64,000 nt of DNA from Erythroxylum novogranatense (Eukaryota > Streptophyta > Magnoliopsida > Malpighiales > Erythroxylaceae): the NCBI GenBank assembly GCA_029891385.1, contig CM057224.1, positions 2,728,001-2,792,000 on the forward strand, in the 5' to 3' direction. Position 1 is the stretch's first letter. Each line of letters starts with the position of its first letter. Both the position numbers and the translations under genes were made by a program. The notes under the pieces were generated by a model. That model had not been told where the DNA came from. It saw only the letters and a program-made list of their open reading frames with translations, and searched no databases. Positions 10,959 through 22,010 of this stretch are shown here, in pieces.

Positions 10959-13680
10959 ATGGAAGGAAGTTCAAATACTCCCTGACGTAAAACGTATCGC
11001 AGAAGACTATCTCACTTGGGCTGACAGCCAGAAGCCCAAGCGAGGTGGACCGAAGAATTGAAGATTGCATTTTATATTTTCGAACTTAAAAGTGGACTCA
11101 TAAACTCATAAGTGGATCCACGTTTTAGTTATTTTCTTTCAAACTATTTAAACAACTTTCGTTGATGTTATTTGCTATCTTGGAATTAATAAAAACCCTA
11201 GTTTGAGAGTTTTCTCAACTGTTCTTGAGTTTCTGGATTGAAGCTCATTTATACGCTACTTAGACTGCGTCACTCCCGATCAACCTAGTTCAGGAAGATA
11301 CAATAATCCAGCTTGGGTTCACATTGGTGTGGTTCCCGGTCAAAAGAATCATACCATTTGCTTGTTTTGTAATAAGCATTTGAAAGATGGAGGAATCACC
11401 CGATTGAAAAGACATTTAGTTGGGGTTAAAGGAGATGTGGAAGCGTGTAAAAAAGTAAGTCATGATGTGAAGTGGCAGATGAAAACATTGCTTGATGAAC
11501 ATCAATTTAAGAAAGATAGAAGGGGAAGATTGAATTTTGAAATTGGTAGTGGAAGTTCATTTCCTGGTTTCCGTGGTAATTATGGAGATGTTGACAGTGG
11601 AAGTGGAAGTGGTAGTGGTAGTAGTACTGGTAGTGTTCCATCTCAATCTCACGATCCTGAAGAATCTGATGTGAGGAAGAGAAGAAGGCAGGTGTCTGGT
11701 TTCTTTGCACCACGAACAACTCCTGGAGCCTAACCTTCAATTCGTAGTGCAATGCAAACAAGAGATGCGGCACACAATGTAGATATGGCAGTAGCTAGAT
11801 GGTGGTATGATACAGGTTCGACATTTAATGCTTCTCAATTATATTATTATCAACCTATGATAGATGCCACAGCCTCTTATGGTCCAGGATACAAAGGGTC
11901 ATCGATTGATGACTTAAGAGGTAAACTTTTGAGTTGTGTTGTTTCTGAAACGAGAACTTATTTTGCTGAAAGAAGAGTGAGTTAGGGTATTAATGGATGC
12001 TCAATTATGTGTGATGGTTGGAAGAATAGGAGACAAGAGCCTATTATAAATTTTTTGGTTTATTCTTCTAATGACTCTATGTTTTTAAAATCTATTGATG
12101 CATCTGGCCTGAATAGAAATGTTGATGCTTTGTTTGGGATATTTGATCAAGTTGTGAATGAAGTAAGGGTGGAAAACATTGTTCAGTTTATTACCGACAA
12201 TGATTCCGCTTACAAAGCGACAGAGAAAAGGTTACAAAGTACCTATAATTCATTTTTTTGGACTCCTTGTGTTGCACATTGCATTGACTTAATGCTGAAG
12301 AATATAGGAGATCCTAGGTATTTTCCTGTTATTGATGAGATCATACAGAAGGCAAAAAAGGTGACAAATTTTATTTATAATCGTGCATGGGTTTTGAATT
12401 TGATGATAAGGGAATTTACCAATGGTAGAAATTTGTCTCGCCCTGATATGACAAGATTTGTAACAAATTTCTTATCACTTCAGTCATTTGTTTTGACGAA
12501 GAATGAGTTAAGGCAAATATTTACAAGTGATAAGTGGGTTGCATCTCAGCATGCTAGGTCTAATGCTGGAATGGAGGTTTGTAGTATCATATTGGAAGAT
12601 AGAAAATTTTGGTCGCAATGTCAATTCGTTATTCGAGTTTGTGAGCCTTTGGTGAGGGTGCTTCGGTTGGTTGATAGTGAAAAAAAACCAACAATGGGAT
12701 ATATTTTTGATGCTATAGAGAGAGCAACGGAAGCAATTAAGGCCAATCTAAAAAATAGGCCTTCTTTATACCTACCATATCTCTCAATCAATAATGATAG
12801 AAGGCAGAGACAACTTTCTTCTCCTTTGTTTTTAGCCGGAGCATTTTTGAATCCTAGTGTGTATTATAGACTGAATGTTGAAAAGCAAACTGTAGTCAGT
12901 AGAGGAATGCTTTTCACAATTACAACAATTGTTCCTAATGACCGAATGCCAGAAATTTTAAGTGAACAAATGAAGCTTTATAAGTCGTGTAATGGAGATT
13001 TTGGAATGTCGCTTGCGATTCGACAAAGAGGAAGACTTTCTCTAGGTATTACTTATTTCCTATTTCTTATATGTTGAAAATTATTTATCACTTTATTTTG
13101 TTTATAATACTATTTTTGTTATCTTATAACTTGCAGTTTCTTGGTGGGATCAATTCGGATGTATTATTCCAGAATTGAGAAGGTTTGCGATTCAAATTTT
13201 AAGTCAATGTGTGAGTGCAACTGAGTGTGAACGAAACTGGAGCACATTTGAATTTATTCATTTCAAGAAAAAGAATAGATTGAAGCATAAGAGGTTGAAT
13301 GACTTGATTTATGTTCATTACAATTTAAAGCTTTGAGAAAGGTATGCTATTCTCATTATTAATTTTGATATAATTTCTTAAAATTTTCTAATAATTAAAT
13401 TTAATTGTTTACTAGGAGTCTTAGTAGCACAAGTTGTTCAAATGATCCAATTGCCATTGATAATATTGATGTTTTGACGGATTGGGTTTCTGAAGAACCC
13501 AATTTGGTTGATGTGAGTGATTTGAATTTGGAAGATAATCTTGGATGAGAAATCATTGACATGTCATTTGGTGCATTAGATTTGAATGATGATGATGATG
13601 AAGCTCCTCTCAATGATGAGAATTTTGTACCAAATGATCACTGGGGTCAATGCAGTTCAAGTGGGTATCCGCCATTGTGA
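10959..13680 (+). pseudogene. hAT transposase with four nonsense codons and an insertion
   Basis: The frame runs through 10959-10982, 11278-13045, 13137-13341 and 13416-13680: 2262 nt, 754 codons, with no frameshift. The gap 10983-11277 is a later insertion plus its duplicated target; the other gaps are GT-AG introns. Domains in order: a BED-type zinc finger (about codons 18-60, CLFCNK...RLKRHL), a DUF659/catalytic region beginning near GCSIMCDGWKNR with TDNDSAYKATE and the CVAHCIDLMLK motif, and the C-terminal hAT dimerisation region (ATECERNWSTFE, then KKKNRLKHKRLNDLIYVHYN). Stops are TAA 11731-11733, TAG 11983-11985, TGA 13334-13336 and TGA 13548-13550. All could arise by single C-to-T or G-to-A changes. 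An Asp-rich tail ends at TGA 13680. A functional enzyme would cut and paste this element; this copy is dead. Confidence 0.92.
10983..11272. mobile_element. 290-bp TG...CA insertion (solo-LTR or TRIM-like) inside the hAT transposase
   Basis: The segment begins TGACG and ends CGTCA (short inverted ends, TG...CA). It is flanked on both sides by CTCCC (10978-10982 and 11273-11277), a perfect 5-bp target duplication. Removing it with one CTCCC joins codon 8 (P) to codon 9 (D) in frame. It has no coding sequence. Inside is a possible polyadenylation-like AATAAAAACCC near 11187. Size and ends fit a small solo LTR. The retrotransposon family is unknown. Confidence 0.8.
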
Positions 13681-14282
13681 TTGAATTTCGTGTTTTATTT
13701 TTCCTCTTCTTTAATTTTACTTGTATTTGATCATTGATGTTTATGTTAAATTATATGTATGTAATGTAACAATAATATTTTTGTTTGAGTTCAATTTCTA
13801 CTTGATTGCTTATTCGTCATCAACTCTTTTGTAATATTTATTGTTCTTTTATCGGATGTTTTGAATCTTTTGATGTAAATATGTAATATTATTTATTATA
13901 ATGATGAAATTGTATTATTGTAATATTTTAAATACTTTGTATTATTTTAATTTTTAATTATATGATGATGATTGATTTTGTTTATATTAATTGTGGTTAT
14001 TATTTTATGTAAAATATTTAAAATTATTGTTATTTCAAATTAATTATCATTATTATTTATTATTAAGATTTTGAAGGAGGTTGATGTAACAAATAAACTA
14101 GTAAAGTATACAATACAATCAGTATAATATATCAATATGGACTATTTTGCAAATTTTAAAATTTTAGGATTATTTTATAAATTTAAAAAATTCAAACAAG
14201 ATTTAAGATCTAATCGATATTTCAGACAGATTTAGTTCGAGCTCAATTCAATACCAAACCTGATACGATATTCATAACATTG
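13681..14282 (+). other. hAT 3' region
   Basis: Very AT-rich sequence between the transposase stop and the right inverted repeat. Near 14221-14282 it becomes less AT-biased and ends in the terminal inverted repeat. No other gene is seen. Confidence 0.6.
14261..14282 (-). repeat. hAT right terminal inverted repeat
   Basis: Read on the minus strand it begins CAATGTTATGAATATCG and pairs with the left end at 7634-7655. Confidence 0.9.
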
Positions 14283-14290
14283 ATACGACC
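14283..14290. repeat. 8-bp target-site duplication, right (ATACGACC)
   Basis: Exact copy of 7626-7633, adjacent to the right end of the hAT element. Confidence 0.92.
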
Positions 14291-15260
14291 ACCATCTGCT
14301 AATTTGTTGTTGCAATATTACATCACTCCGTCATGGAATCTCCAACTTCTATGATCTTCCCTTTACTTTTTATTCCCTCACATTGGTTATGTCCCTTGTC
14401 CTCTTTAAGAGACAACGAATTGTTGTTAGAAAAAAAAGTGAAATTTTAAATAAAAGTATAATTTTAAAGTAATGTTAAATTAGTTTATAAATCAATAATT
14501 TACAATTAAATAATAATTTCTTGTGATTATTTAAAATCTAAACTCTTCAAACTCTTATAATTTAAAATTTTTAACGAAACATATCATCTTATATAATAGG
14601 GCGAACTTTTGAGTAATTGATAAGATTATTCATTTGTGACCAAAAATCACGAGTTCGAGTCACGAATCGTCTTGCTAATTAAGATAAAGAAAATTATTAA
14701 GACAACGTAATCTAAATATAAATTAATTATTGTTATTGCAAAATTTGATAAGTAAGTGTTATAATTTTATATTAAATATAAAATTTTAATTATTTATTTG
14801 AATTCTTGATTCTCTTAAGTTTAAATAAGAGTTATGATTAAGTATTTGAAATTAGAGTATTATAAATGATATCAAAATCTTCGTTAGTACAATATTAAAA
14901 TCATTATCAAAATTATTTTAAATTTATAATTATCTTAACTTTGAAATTATAATTGTTACTGAATTAATTTAAACCATTGATTAAAAATACAAACGATTGG
15001 ACTAATACAACTGTAAAAATTTTGAACCGTTCAATTTTTCGGTTCGATATATTTTAATAACTCTTGTTGTTAAAAATTAATCAATTTATTAATTAATCAA
15101 TGAATTTTCTGTAAAATAATAAATTCTTATAAACTGAAATAAATAAATAAATTTTATTTAATAATATCTTTTTCAATTAAATTTTAAAATTTTAATTAAT
15201 AAAGATATTTTAATTATATTTTAATTTTTAATTTTAATTTAATATTTAATCAAGAACACT
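14291..15260. other. AT-rich intergenic DNA
   Basis: No gene, RNA or clear element. The composition is close to pure A/T over long runs. It separates the hAT element from the promoter of the endosulfine-like gene. Confidence 0.5.
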
Positions 15261-15267
15261 AAACATA

Positions 15268-15345
15268 AAAAGTGGGCCTGGGACTCTTGCTGTCGGCCCG
15301 AAATTTATCCAAGGTAAGTCCATCAGACACGTGGACGAACGGACT
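15268..15345 (+). promoter_or_regulatory. proximal promoter elements of the endosulfine-like gene
   Basis: Composition shifts sharply from A/T. GTGGGCCTGGG (about 15272) contains a TGGGCC site-II-type element, and ACACGTGGA (about 15330) contains a CACGTG G-box. Both are known plant promoter motifs, and they lie about 40-130 bp ahead of the presumed leader. Their function here is inferred from motif and position only. Confidence 0.5.
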
Positions 15346-15369
15346 GAAACACACCGCTTAAAAGGAGCA

Positions 15370-15880
15370 ATCTGCATTGTTTCCTTCTATCATAACTGTG
15401 CGTGCTCTTCAGGCTATTTTCTGCAATCTCCAGGATAAGGAAGCTCCTGAATTTGAGTTTTTCCTGTTGTAGCCAGCTCTGCCATCTCCGATCTTCATAT
15501 CCGGTAAGTGATAAACCTATATACTCACTATCAAGATTGATAATAGTAATCTTTAGTTATGTTCTACCTTTTCAGTTGCAGCTTATTTTCTTCCACCTGA
15601 TATCAATATCTTTATCAGAACTGTTACATCAGTTCAGCATAGTGTAAGAAATGATCAATTCTTCGTGTTTTTTATTTCTCCCTTTTTACTTACTAATGAT
15701 TTAACTACTGGATGGTTGAAGAGCTTACTCCAACTTGAAGATTTTTACTTCATCCCCATAATTCAGTCGATAGAAACTATGGAAAAAGCACTGATTTGGA
15801 TTTACACCACGTATGGAACTTCATAACGTCACAACAAGCATTGCGTTGGTAAAATGTTAGCTCTTTTTTTGCTACTGCAG
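15370..15880 (+). other. 5' leader exon and leader intron of the endosulfine-like gene
   Basis: A non-coding leader of uncertain start probably ends at 15503, where CCG/GTAAGTG is a strong donor. The matching acceptor TACTGCAG ends at 15880, four bases before the ATG at 15885. A leader intron just upstream of the start codon is common in plant housekeeping genes. An internal extra exon cannot be excluded. Confidence 0.55.
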
Positions 15881-15884
15881 AAGA

Positions 15885-17032
15885 ATGTCAAGCGTCAAGA
15901 CCGAGGAGGGAACAGTTGAAGAGCGAGAAGTTAGTTTCAGTAATCAAGTTGATGAAGGTCAATCCGTGGAAGCGGGACTTAAAGATTCTGCTGAAAGCGA
16001 TGAGAGCCCAGTTTCGAAAACTCAGGAGGAGGTAAGAGTGGGATGTATTATTTTCAATTTTAGACTCCTTTATATATAAAAAGAAAGCTCATCTCATACC
16101 TTCAGGAAAAAGATAACATCGATAAAGGAATGGTTTGATTTTCTTATCACTGTAACTTCAGGAGGAAACTATAGTAATATAGCTCTTTCACAGGAGGAAA
16201 AGGTCAAGGGGAGATATGGAGAACTGCTGCCAAAGAAGAAACCATTGATATCCAAGGTAGCTTCTTTCTTCTTTAAAGATGTTGATTCGTTCCAGTAGAG
16301 ACTTAGCCAGTGGTGGTGTTCATTTTTTTTCACTTCTGTCAGGATCATGAACGGGCCTTTTTCGATTCTGCGGATTGGGCTCTGGGAAAGGTTTGTCTGC
16401 TCAAACTTTCATATTTAGTTAGCTAGCTTCTATGTCACTTGAATTGGAAAGAGTGAATCGAGTAATCCAATTGTACAACAGCAAGGAGCACAAAAGCCTA
16501 AAGGACCTCTCGAGGCTCTCCGGCCGAAGTTGGAGGTAATAGGCTGAACTCACCCTCTCCTTGACTCGAAGTTAATAGTTGCATGTTTTATAGTTCATAA
16601 TGTACATCGTTAAAATGACTTGCTGCCTTTGCATTGATTAGCTAACCCCACACCACCAAGTGCGTTCAAGACTCTCAGATTATGCTGCAGCAGATGATGA
16701 CTGTGGTAATAAAGCTTTTCCAGCACTGTTACTAATCCTTGTTCATGGCATATACAATATAGAAAAATATGTCGATTTAGTATTAAAAAGAAAAGAAAGA
16801 AATCGTATACTTAACTTTCTCGTGCTAAAACTTTGGCTTGTCGCAATTGAAATGTCCAAATACTTGTACTGTATATACTATAAGATAACATTGACTTCAC
16901 TAAGCTCTTGCAGTTGATAGTGGTAGCCCTCATATGCCTATTGAAGACCAGACTTGCATGTTAGACAATACAACTGATGAGAAGACTGCAGGAGAGGAGC
17001 AGGGCAACCATGAAAAGCTACCAATCAAGTGA
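15885..17032 (+). CDS. endosulfine/ARPP-19-like phosphoprotein, six exons
   Basis: Exons 15885-16031, 16194-16256, 16343-16390, 16482-16535, 16642-16705 and 16914-17032 total 495 nt, 164 residues, all GT-AG with an unbroken frame. The acidic N-terminus (MSSVKTEEGTVEE...) is followed by the conserved endosulfine core: KVKGRYGELLPKKKPLISK, then DHERAFFDSADWALGKQG, then KPKGPLEALRPKLELTPHH and VRSRLSDYA. The C-terminal tail is acidic and polar, ending KLPIK. In animals and yeast, endosulfine phosphorylated in FDSxDY inhibits PP2A-B55. The plant core keeps the serine but has FDSADW. A cytoplasmic PP2A-regulating role in plants is inferred from family. An in-frame alternative intron retention after exon 1 would truncate it. 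Confidence 0.93.
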
Positions 17033-19334
17033 CTACATGAATGTTTGTGTGCTTTTTATTTTGTATTTTAAGCATAGAATGGAGGGAGAAAAGAAGGTCT
17101 ATGATGTCAAGATTTAAGCAGCAGTATGAATGTTCAGTGATCAAGACAGACAATATTTCTTGCTCTTGAGTATCATTAGTGTCCCAAATGTTAAACTATG
17201 CATACAGTCCAAAAGATAGCATTTGCTCACAAGGAAAGTTTCCTTCCTTCCAACAAACAAAAAAGATAATTACATTTCAAAAGAAGAGTCTCACTACATA
17301 AAAAGTTTGTTTAGTTTTGAATTAATCATAATGCTCCACACTCTTTTGACTACACTTCTATAGCATAAACAGAGTACTGCATACTTGTCATGCATTACCA
17401 AGGCAGGTATATGCATTATTTCCAACAAGAGCTATGAGTATGTTCACAGATTGGGTCCAAAAAGAACAAGCAAAAAAATAAAGAAATGCATTGCTGTACA
17501 ATAAGAACCGACAACCAGAATCTTTGACTAAATCTCAATTGCCAAGTTGAGTTTATAAATGTATAAAATAAACATTGTTGAAGCGGCGGCACTTACTAAA
17601 TTAAGCTTGTTGAAATCACTAATATGGCCTTAGCATTTCAGAATGGAACTATTACAGTTCCATCTTGTGCTTGTTTCCGTTTTATGGGGCCTCATGATCT
17701 AGAGTTTGATGAATTACCTATGCTATAAAGTAGATATGGCCTAAAGTAGCAAATGCTAGGCAATAAATGATCAGAAGACTGTAAGACCAAAATGAAAATT
17801 GTCATAAGATCCATGTTAAATCCGGTAGAAAATGAAAGGAGAATTCATGTTATCCAGAATAGATGCCACTGATTTCCCAATTGAATAAGTGAGGAAATGT
17901 ACTCAAGAAGAACCTAATATTATTGAACCTTCCTCATTTAGCTCAAAACAAAGTCAAATAGTATGAAAAATTTTCAGCTTATAGAAGAAATGGTTTATTT
18001 AGTTTTGTCAATGTCATATGAGGATAGAAATGCTGTGTTACAATTCTGTGTCCGTAGAGAAAATAATGGAAAACAGAAAATTTCCTTCACCTTTCAGGAT
18101 CAAATTATCAGTTGACACAAAACAGTATCAACTATGATCTGTTCAAATTGATTAGACTGGAAAAGGGCAGAACTGATGTTCCAGCTCATGGCTTACCAGT
18201 CGAACAACCCACCCGCACATACGCCAGAAGAAATAGAAATCATGGTAGACCAAACCTGTCATATGAATTCAACAATTAATTTAGCTCCATCTACTCTATA
18301 CCTATGAGAATGAAAATCCAACGAACAGAGAATGCCTACCCCTTTGGTTGGTTTTAACCCCATCAGAATGACAACCAAGGAAAGTGCTCAAAAATGGGTA
18401 TGTCCTAAGGAAATATAGCCCATTTGCGATTTTTGGACGGCTGAAGAAGAAAACCTGAAGAAACAGAATAACCACGAAACTTCCTTTAAAGCAACTTCTA
18501 GTTTTCTGATCAATTTCACATTGTTGATTTCTACCAACTTCTCATATGCCATTAAGAAAAACAAAGCGTAGTTTAAACAGATTGGAAAAAAAAAGTCAGA
18601 AGTATGGTTGATTCCCATCCAATAGCAAAAAGGTGGAAAAGAATGGCGTAAAATAGGACAATAAAAGTGATAAAAGAAAAGGTTAAGCGACTCATTAGAT
18701 GCGATCACCCTAAACGCGATGATGTTGTATTAAATCCAAATTACAGCTAATTAAAAGTTTCCAGGCCCTAAGAACATCACAAACATCAATTGACAACTGA
18801 AACAACATATCAGACTTCAATAATCGAACTCTTTCCCCTATATAACCAAGGAGATAAAGTCGTGGCTCCCAATCTTTAAAAGTTTACAAGAAATTACACC
18901 ATAGTGCTGCTACAGATAAGAATGCTGATAGCATGGACGATAGGGCGAAACTTCATAATTATAGGTTTGAAGTTTTTGGAAGGTGATTGCATCATCGGGT
19001 CATGTTGGTGAAATCAAAGCATTGAGAGCAGGCCAAAGTGAACCACAAGTTTGCCAAACTCTGTACATCTGATCTTTTTCTGACCTAGGCTGAGGGTTTC
19101 ATCACAAAATGAAAGGCTTGCTTCAATGTTTTGGTAGATCACCGCTGTTTAAGTTTTGGAGGGGAACCAGCAAAGGCAAAAACATGCATTAGAATTCTAA
19201 AACTAGGATGGCTGGGCTGCAAATCATAAATGAGTGAAGTCTTTTATATTGAGAAATTGGTAGGTATATATATGTTCAATTCAGTCAAAAAATAAGATGA
19301 AAAGAAGGAGATGGCAAAATTACCTACCTCTTTA
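17033..19334. other. 3' untranslated and intergenic region between two convergent genes
   Basis: The endosulfine-like gene (plus) and the KH gene (minus) converge here, so both 3' ends lie in this interval. Near 17240-17290 and 18880-18910 there are A-rich stretches that could hold poly(A) sites. No independent gene was supported; a 106-codon minus-strand frame at 18388-18708 shows no domain. Confidence 0.5.
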
Positions 19335-21749
19335 CTAGTAGGCATGATGTTTCCTTTGGGATAATGGATTTTGACCAGATAACCTGGTAATGTAAGCTAA
19401 AAAATCAGGACTGTAACAGATTATCCACACAAACAATAGTCTAAGATTAGTAAGTACAAGGCGTTTTAGAGAGAAAAGGAAGGAAAAGTCGCCAACATTA
19501 AACAGGTGGGACTAGAATTAATCTATTGAACATTTTTAGAGAAACAGAAAGAAACTTACCCTGTACTACCATGACGCCCAGAAGAGTATCCACCATATCC
19601 TCCATAGCCAGTTTCATTAGTACCCTTAACAGTAACAATATAGATAAAGACTCGTGAGAAAAATATCAATCTAATGGGCAACTAATCCCGTATTTAGATA
19701 AGCAGACATTGGAACTGTAAACGCACACAATTGCTCCATAGATTGTATTCTAGATCCATATTAAGCTAAAAACATGCAAATAACTTACCAAAGAACCCCC
19801 ATTACTTCCATAACTATCATTGAGGCCCAAATCACGAGAAGCATATCCCCCAGAGGAGGAAGAATATCCACGTCCCCGGGATTGACCATCTCGGCTTCCA
19901 TGCTTGGGACCACCTAACATATCCGATGGCATGGACATGTAAGGAAATGCAGGTGGAAACGCAGTTAATGCTCCATCCCTTCCAAACAAATTGGCTTTCA
20001 ATCTCAAAATCACTTGTAACAAAGCACTGCTAGCAACTTCCAGACTACCAGTGATCTGTTCAGCATTAAAAGATAGAATTTCATGTGAGTACAAAGTTCA
20101 GCTCAAAAAGAATCCATCCAAACAAAGACATATGCACCCTCAAGGACACATTCGCATATGTATAAACTATGCTGGTGAGATTATTTACCTGCACCATCTC
20201 ATCATCTTCAGAAGCAACTTTGGGAAGACTATAATCGGAAAGAATTCGAATGCTTGCCCTTGTTGTATTTCTCATCTCAGTAATAATAGCCCCACCTTTT
20301 CCCATAAGGCATCCAATCTGTGATCGTGGCACAAGTAGACGGGTTGTGATTACAGAATCACCTGATTCCCTTTCATTTTTCTCACTGCATCGAGGTTGCA
20401 AGCGCAATGCTGCATTCATGGTTGGAGATTGATCTTCAAAAAACTGGGAAAAAAAATTAAAATCATTAAGGATAAGTACATTGAATGATATGAATAGACG
20501 CGGTTAACTTAAAGCAGAATTTATGCTCACCTCTTTTGCTGAAATGAATATGATGCAATCGTCTCCTTCAGCACTTGAGCTATCAACTTTAATGCTGGCC
20601 CTTGATTCCTGCCGAATCTGTTTGATGATGCCACCACCTTTTCCAATGACACCTCCAATATTTCCACTAGGACACAAAAATCTAAGAGAGAACTCTTTAG
20701 CACAAGAATCATCTCTTGAATCAGAGTAGCCGCCACCTTTATAGTTTCCATAAAAACCCATGAAGGGGGCGCCGGTATTTGCAGTTACAAACATGCCACC
20801 AGACTGATACGAATTGGATGAGGAAGCAAAAATCAGGTGCTGGAATCGCGATGGATTGTCGTGAAGACGAGATGCCACTTGATGAAGAGCCATTCTCACA
20901 ACAGCAGGTTCCCCAATAATCTGACGCCCCACCAAAAGGAAAGAAAAATTAGGATTCCTTTTCTAAACTAGCATATTGTATAGAGATTCATTATCCAAAG
21001 GTTATTAATCTTAAGGAGCATGAGGAAGCTAAATCGTTTGAAGCTACAAATCTCCAGTAGCCTCAAAACATATTTTTTCCACCAGCAACAGAAATGAAAG
21101 TTAACCAGACACCTATTCATTAATATTGAACAAATTCACTTTTCACAAGACTTCTTACCTGAAGAAGTTCATCACTACTCAATGCCGAAGGAGGCAGGTG
21201 TTCATCTTTCAAAACACGAATCTGAACACCCGTTTCACTCCTTATATTCTGAATTACCTGCCCGCCTTTTCCAATAATACATCCAATCTGATCAGACGGC
21301 ACCAGCATTCTCACAGTCACTTGCTGGGACGTTTCACCAAAATCATCCTCAGCATCGGAAACAACAGATGGAGGCAGCTCCTCAGCAATAATCCTGTCAT
21401 GTACCATGAAAAGTGCGTCGTGCGCAGGGGACACAAACTGCCCAGTATCACCCAAAACATTGGTTTCGTCACTTGGACTATAGATAGTAACAATCCTCTC
21501 ATCGAAACCTGGAACAGCCTCACTAATCCTAATGTTGGATTTACTATCTGCTCTTAATTGCTTAGCAATCTCTCCACCTCTACCAATAATACTACCAATC
21601 TTTCTCAGAGGACACAAATAGCGGTACACAGTATCGTCGTTCCCAATAGCGTATTGGTCGCTATCCTCACCTGGGTTTCTTCTCTTACCGCCACCATAAT
21701 CAGATTGAGAATGGGATCTCTTCCCGTAGTCATTTCTCTGCCCAGCCAT
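19335..21749 (-). CDS. four-KH-domain RNA-binding protein (PCBP/HEN4-like), six exons
   Basis: Exons 21159-21749, 20531-20920, 20189-20443, 19789-20055, 19560-19624 and 19335-19383 (minus) total 1617 nt, 538 residues, frame intact. It starts MAGQRNDYGKRSHSQ, with a basic KRRNPGEDSD stretch that may act in nuclear import. Four KH domains, each with its GxxG loop, are seen: about residues 42-118 (IIGRGG), 143-217 (IIGKGG), 276-350 (VIGKGG) and 359-430 (LMGKGG). KH2 and KH4 are each completed across an exon junction. The C-terminus is Gly/Ser/Tyr-rich with RGRG and GYGGYGGY repeats, ending SQRKHHAY. Such plant KH proteins bind single-stranded RNA and act in splicing, mRNA processing and stress or flowering control. 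The exact orthologue is not assigned. Confidence 0.95.
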
Positions 21750-22010
21750 TCTAAACAGCTAGAACCCAAAGTTTGCTTATTTCCCTATGAATACAAATAC
21801 CCAGTTCAATTAAAGACAACCCAGAAAAGAATACCATCAAAAGTCAAACAAAGAACGCATACAGATCAAGTCAACAGAAAACTCACACGTCAAGGAATGA
21901 AAAGGTGAAAACTTTATACCTTCTTCTTCTTCTTCTTCCTTCGGTCGCAGCAAATGTGCAGATTTGAACGTTGGTCGTTGGAATATATCTAGAGGACAGA
22001 GACAGACCAC
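21750..22010 (-). other. 5' leader of the KH gene, probably with a leader intron
   Basis: On the minus strand a GAA-rich leader (about 21920-21940) runs into a donor-like AAG/GTATAAAG at about 21914-21919, and acceptor-like TTTAG lies just ahead of the ATG at 21749. This suggests a leader intron of roughly 160 bp. The transcription start is not determined. Confidence 0.45.

Larger units (their letters stand above)
7634..14282 (+). mobile_element. complete hAT-superfamily DNA transposon (6.65 kb)
   Basis: The element is bounded by 22-bp terminal inverted repeats (7634-7655 and 14261-14282) matching at 19 of 22 positions and starting CAATG, and by a perfect 8-bp target duplication. The CAATG start resembles, as I recall, the ends of the plant hAT element Tag1 rather than the CAGGG of Ac. 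In order it holds a GC-rich leader, a long AT-rich stretch with a minisatellite, a transposase pseudogene (10959-13680, plus) and an AT-rich tail. A younger 290-bp element interrupts the first coding exon. The transposase carries four nonsense codons, so the element should not be autonomous, although both ends look fit to be mobilised. Confidence 0.93.

Noticed and set aside
18388..18708. 106-codon minus-strand gene
   Set aside because: Hydrophobic low-similarity frame in the shared 3' region of two convergent genes; no splice or domain support.
20527..21908. Other frames overlapping the KH gene
   Set aside because: Shadows of the KH exons in other registers; they break at the real exon boundaries.
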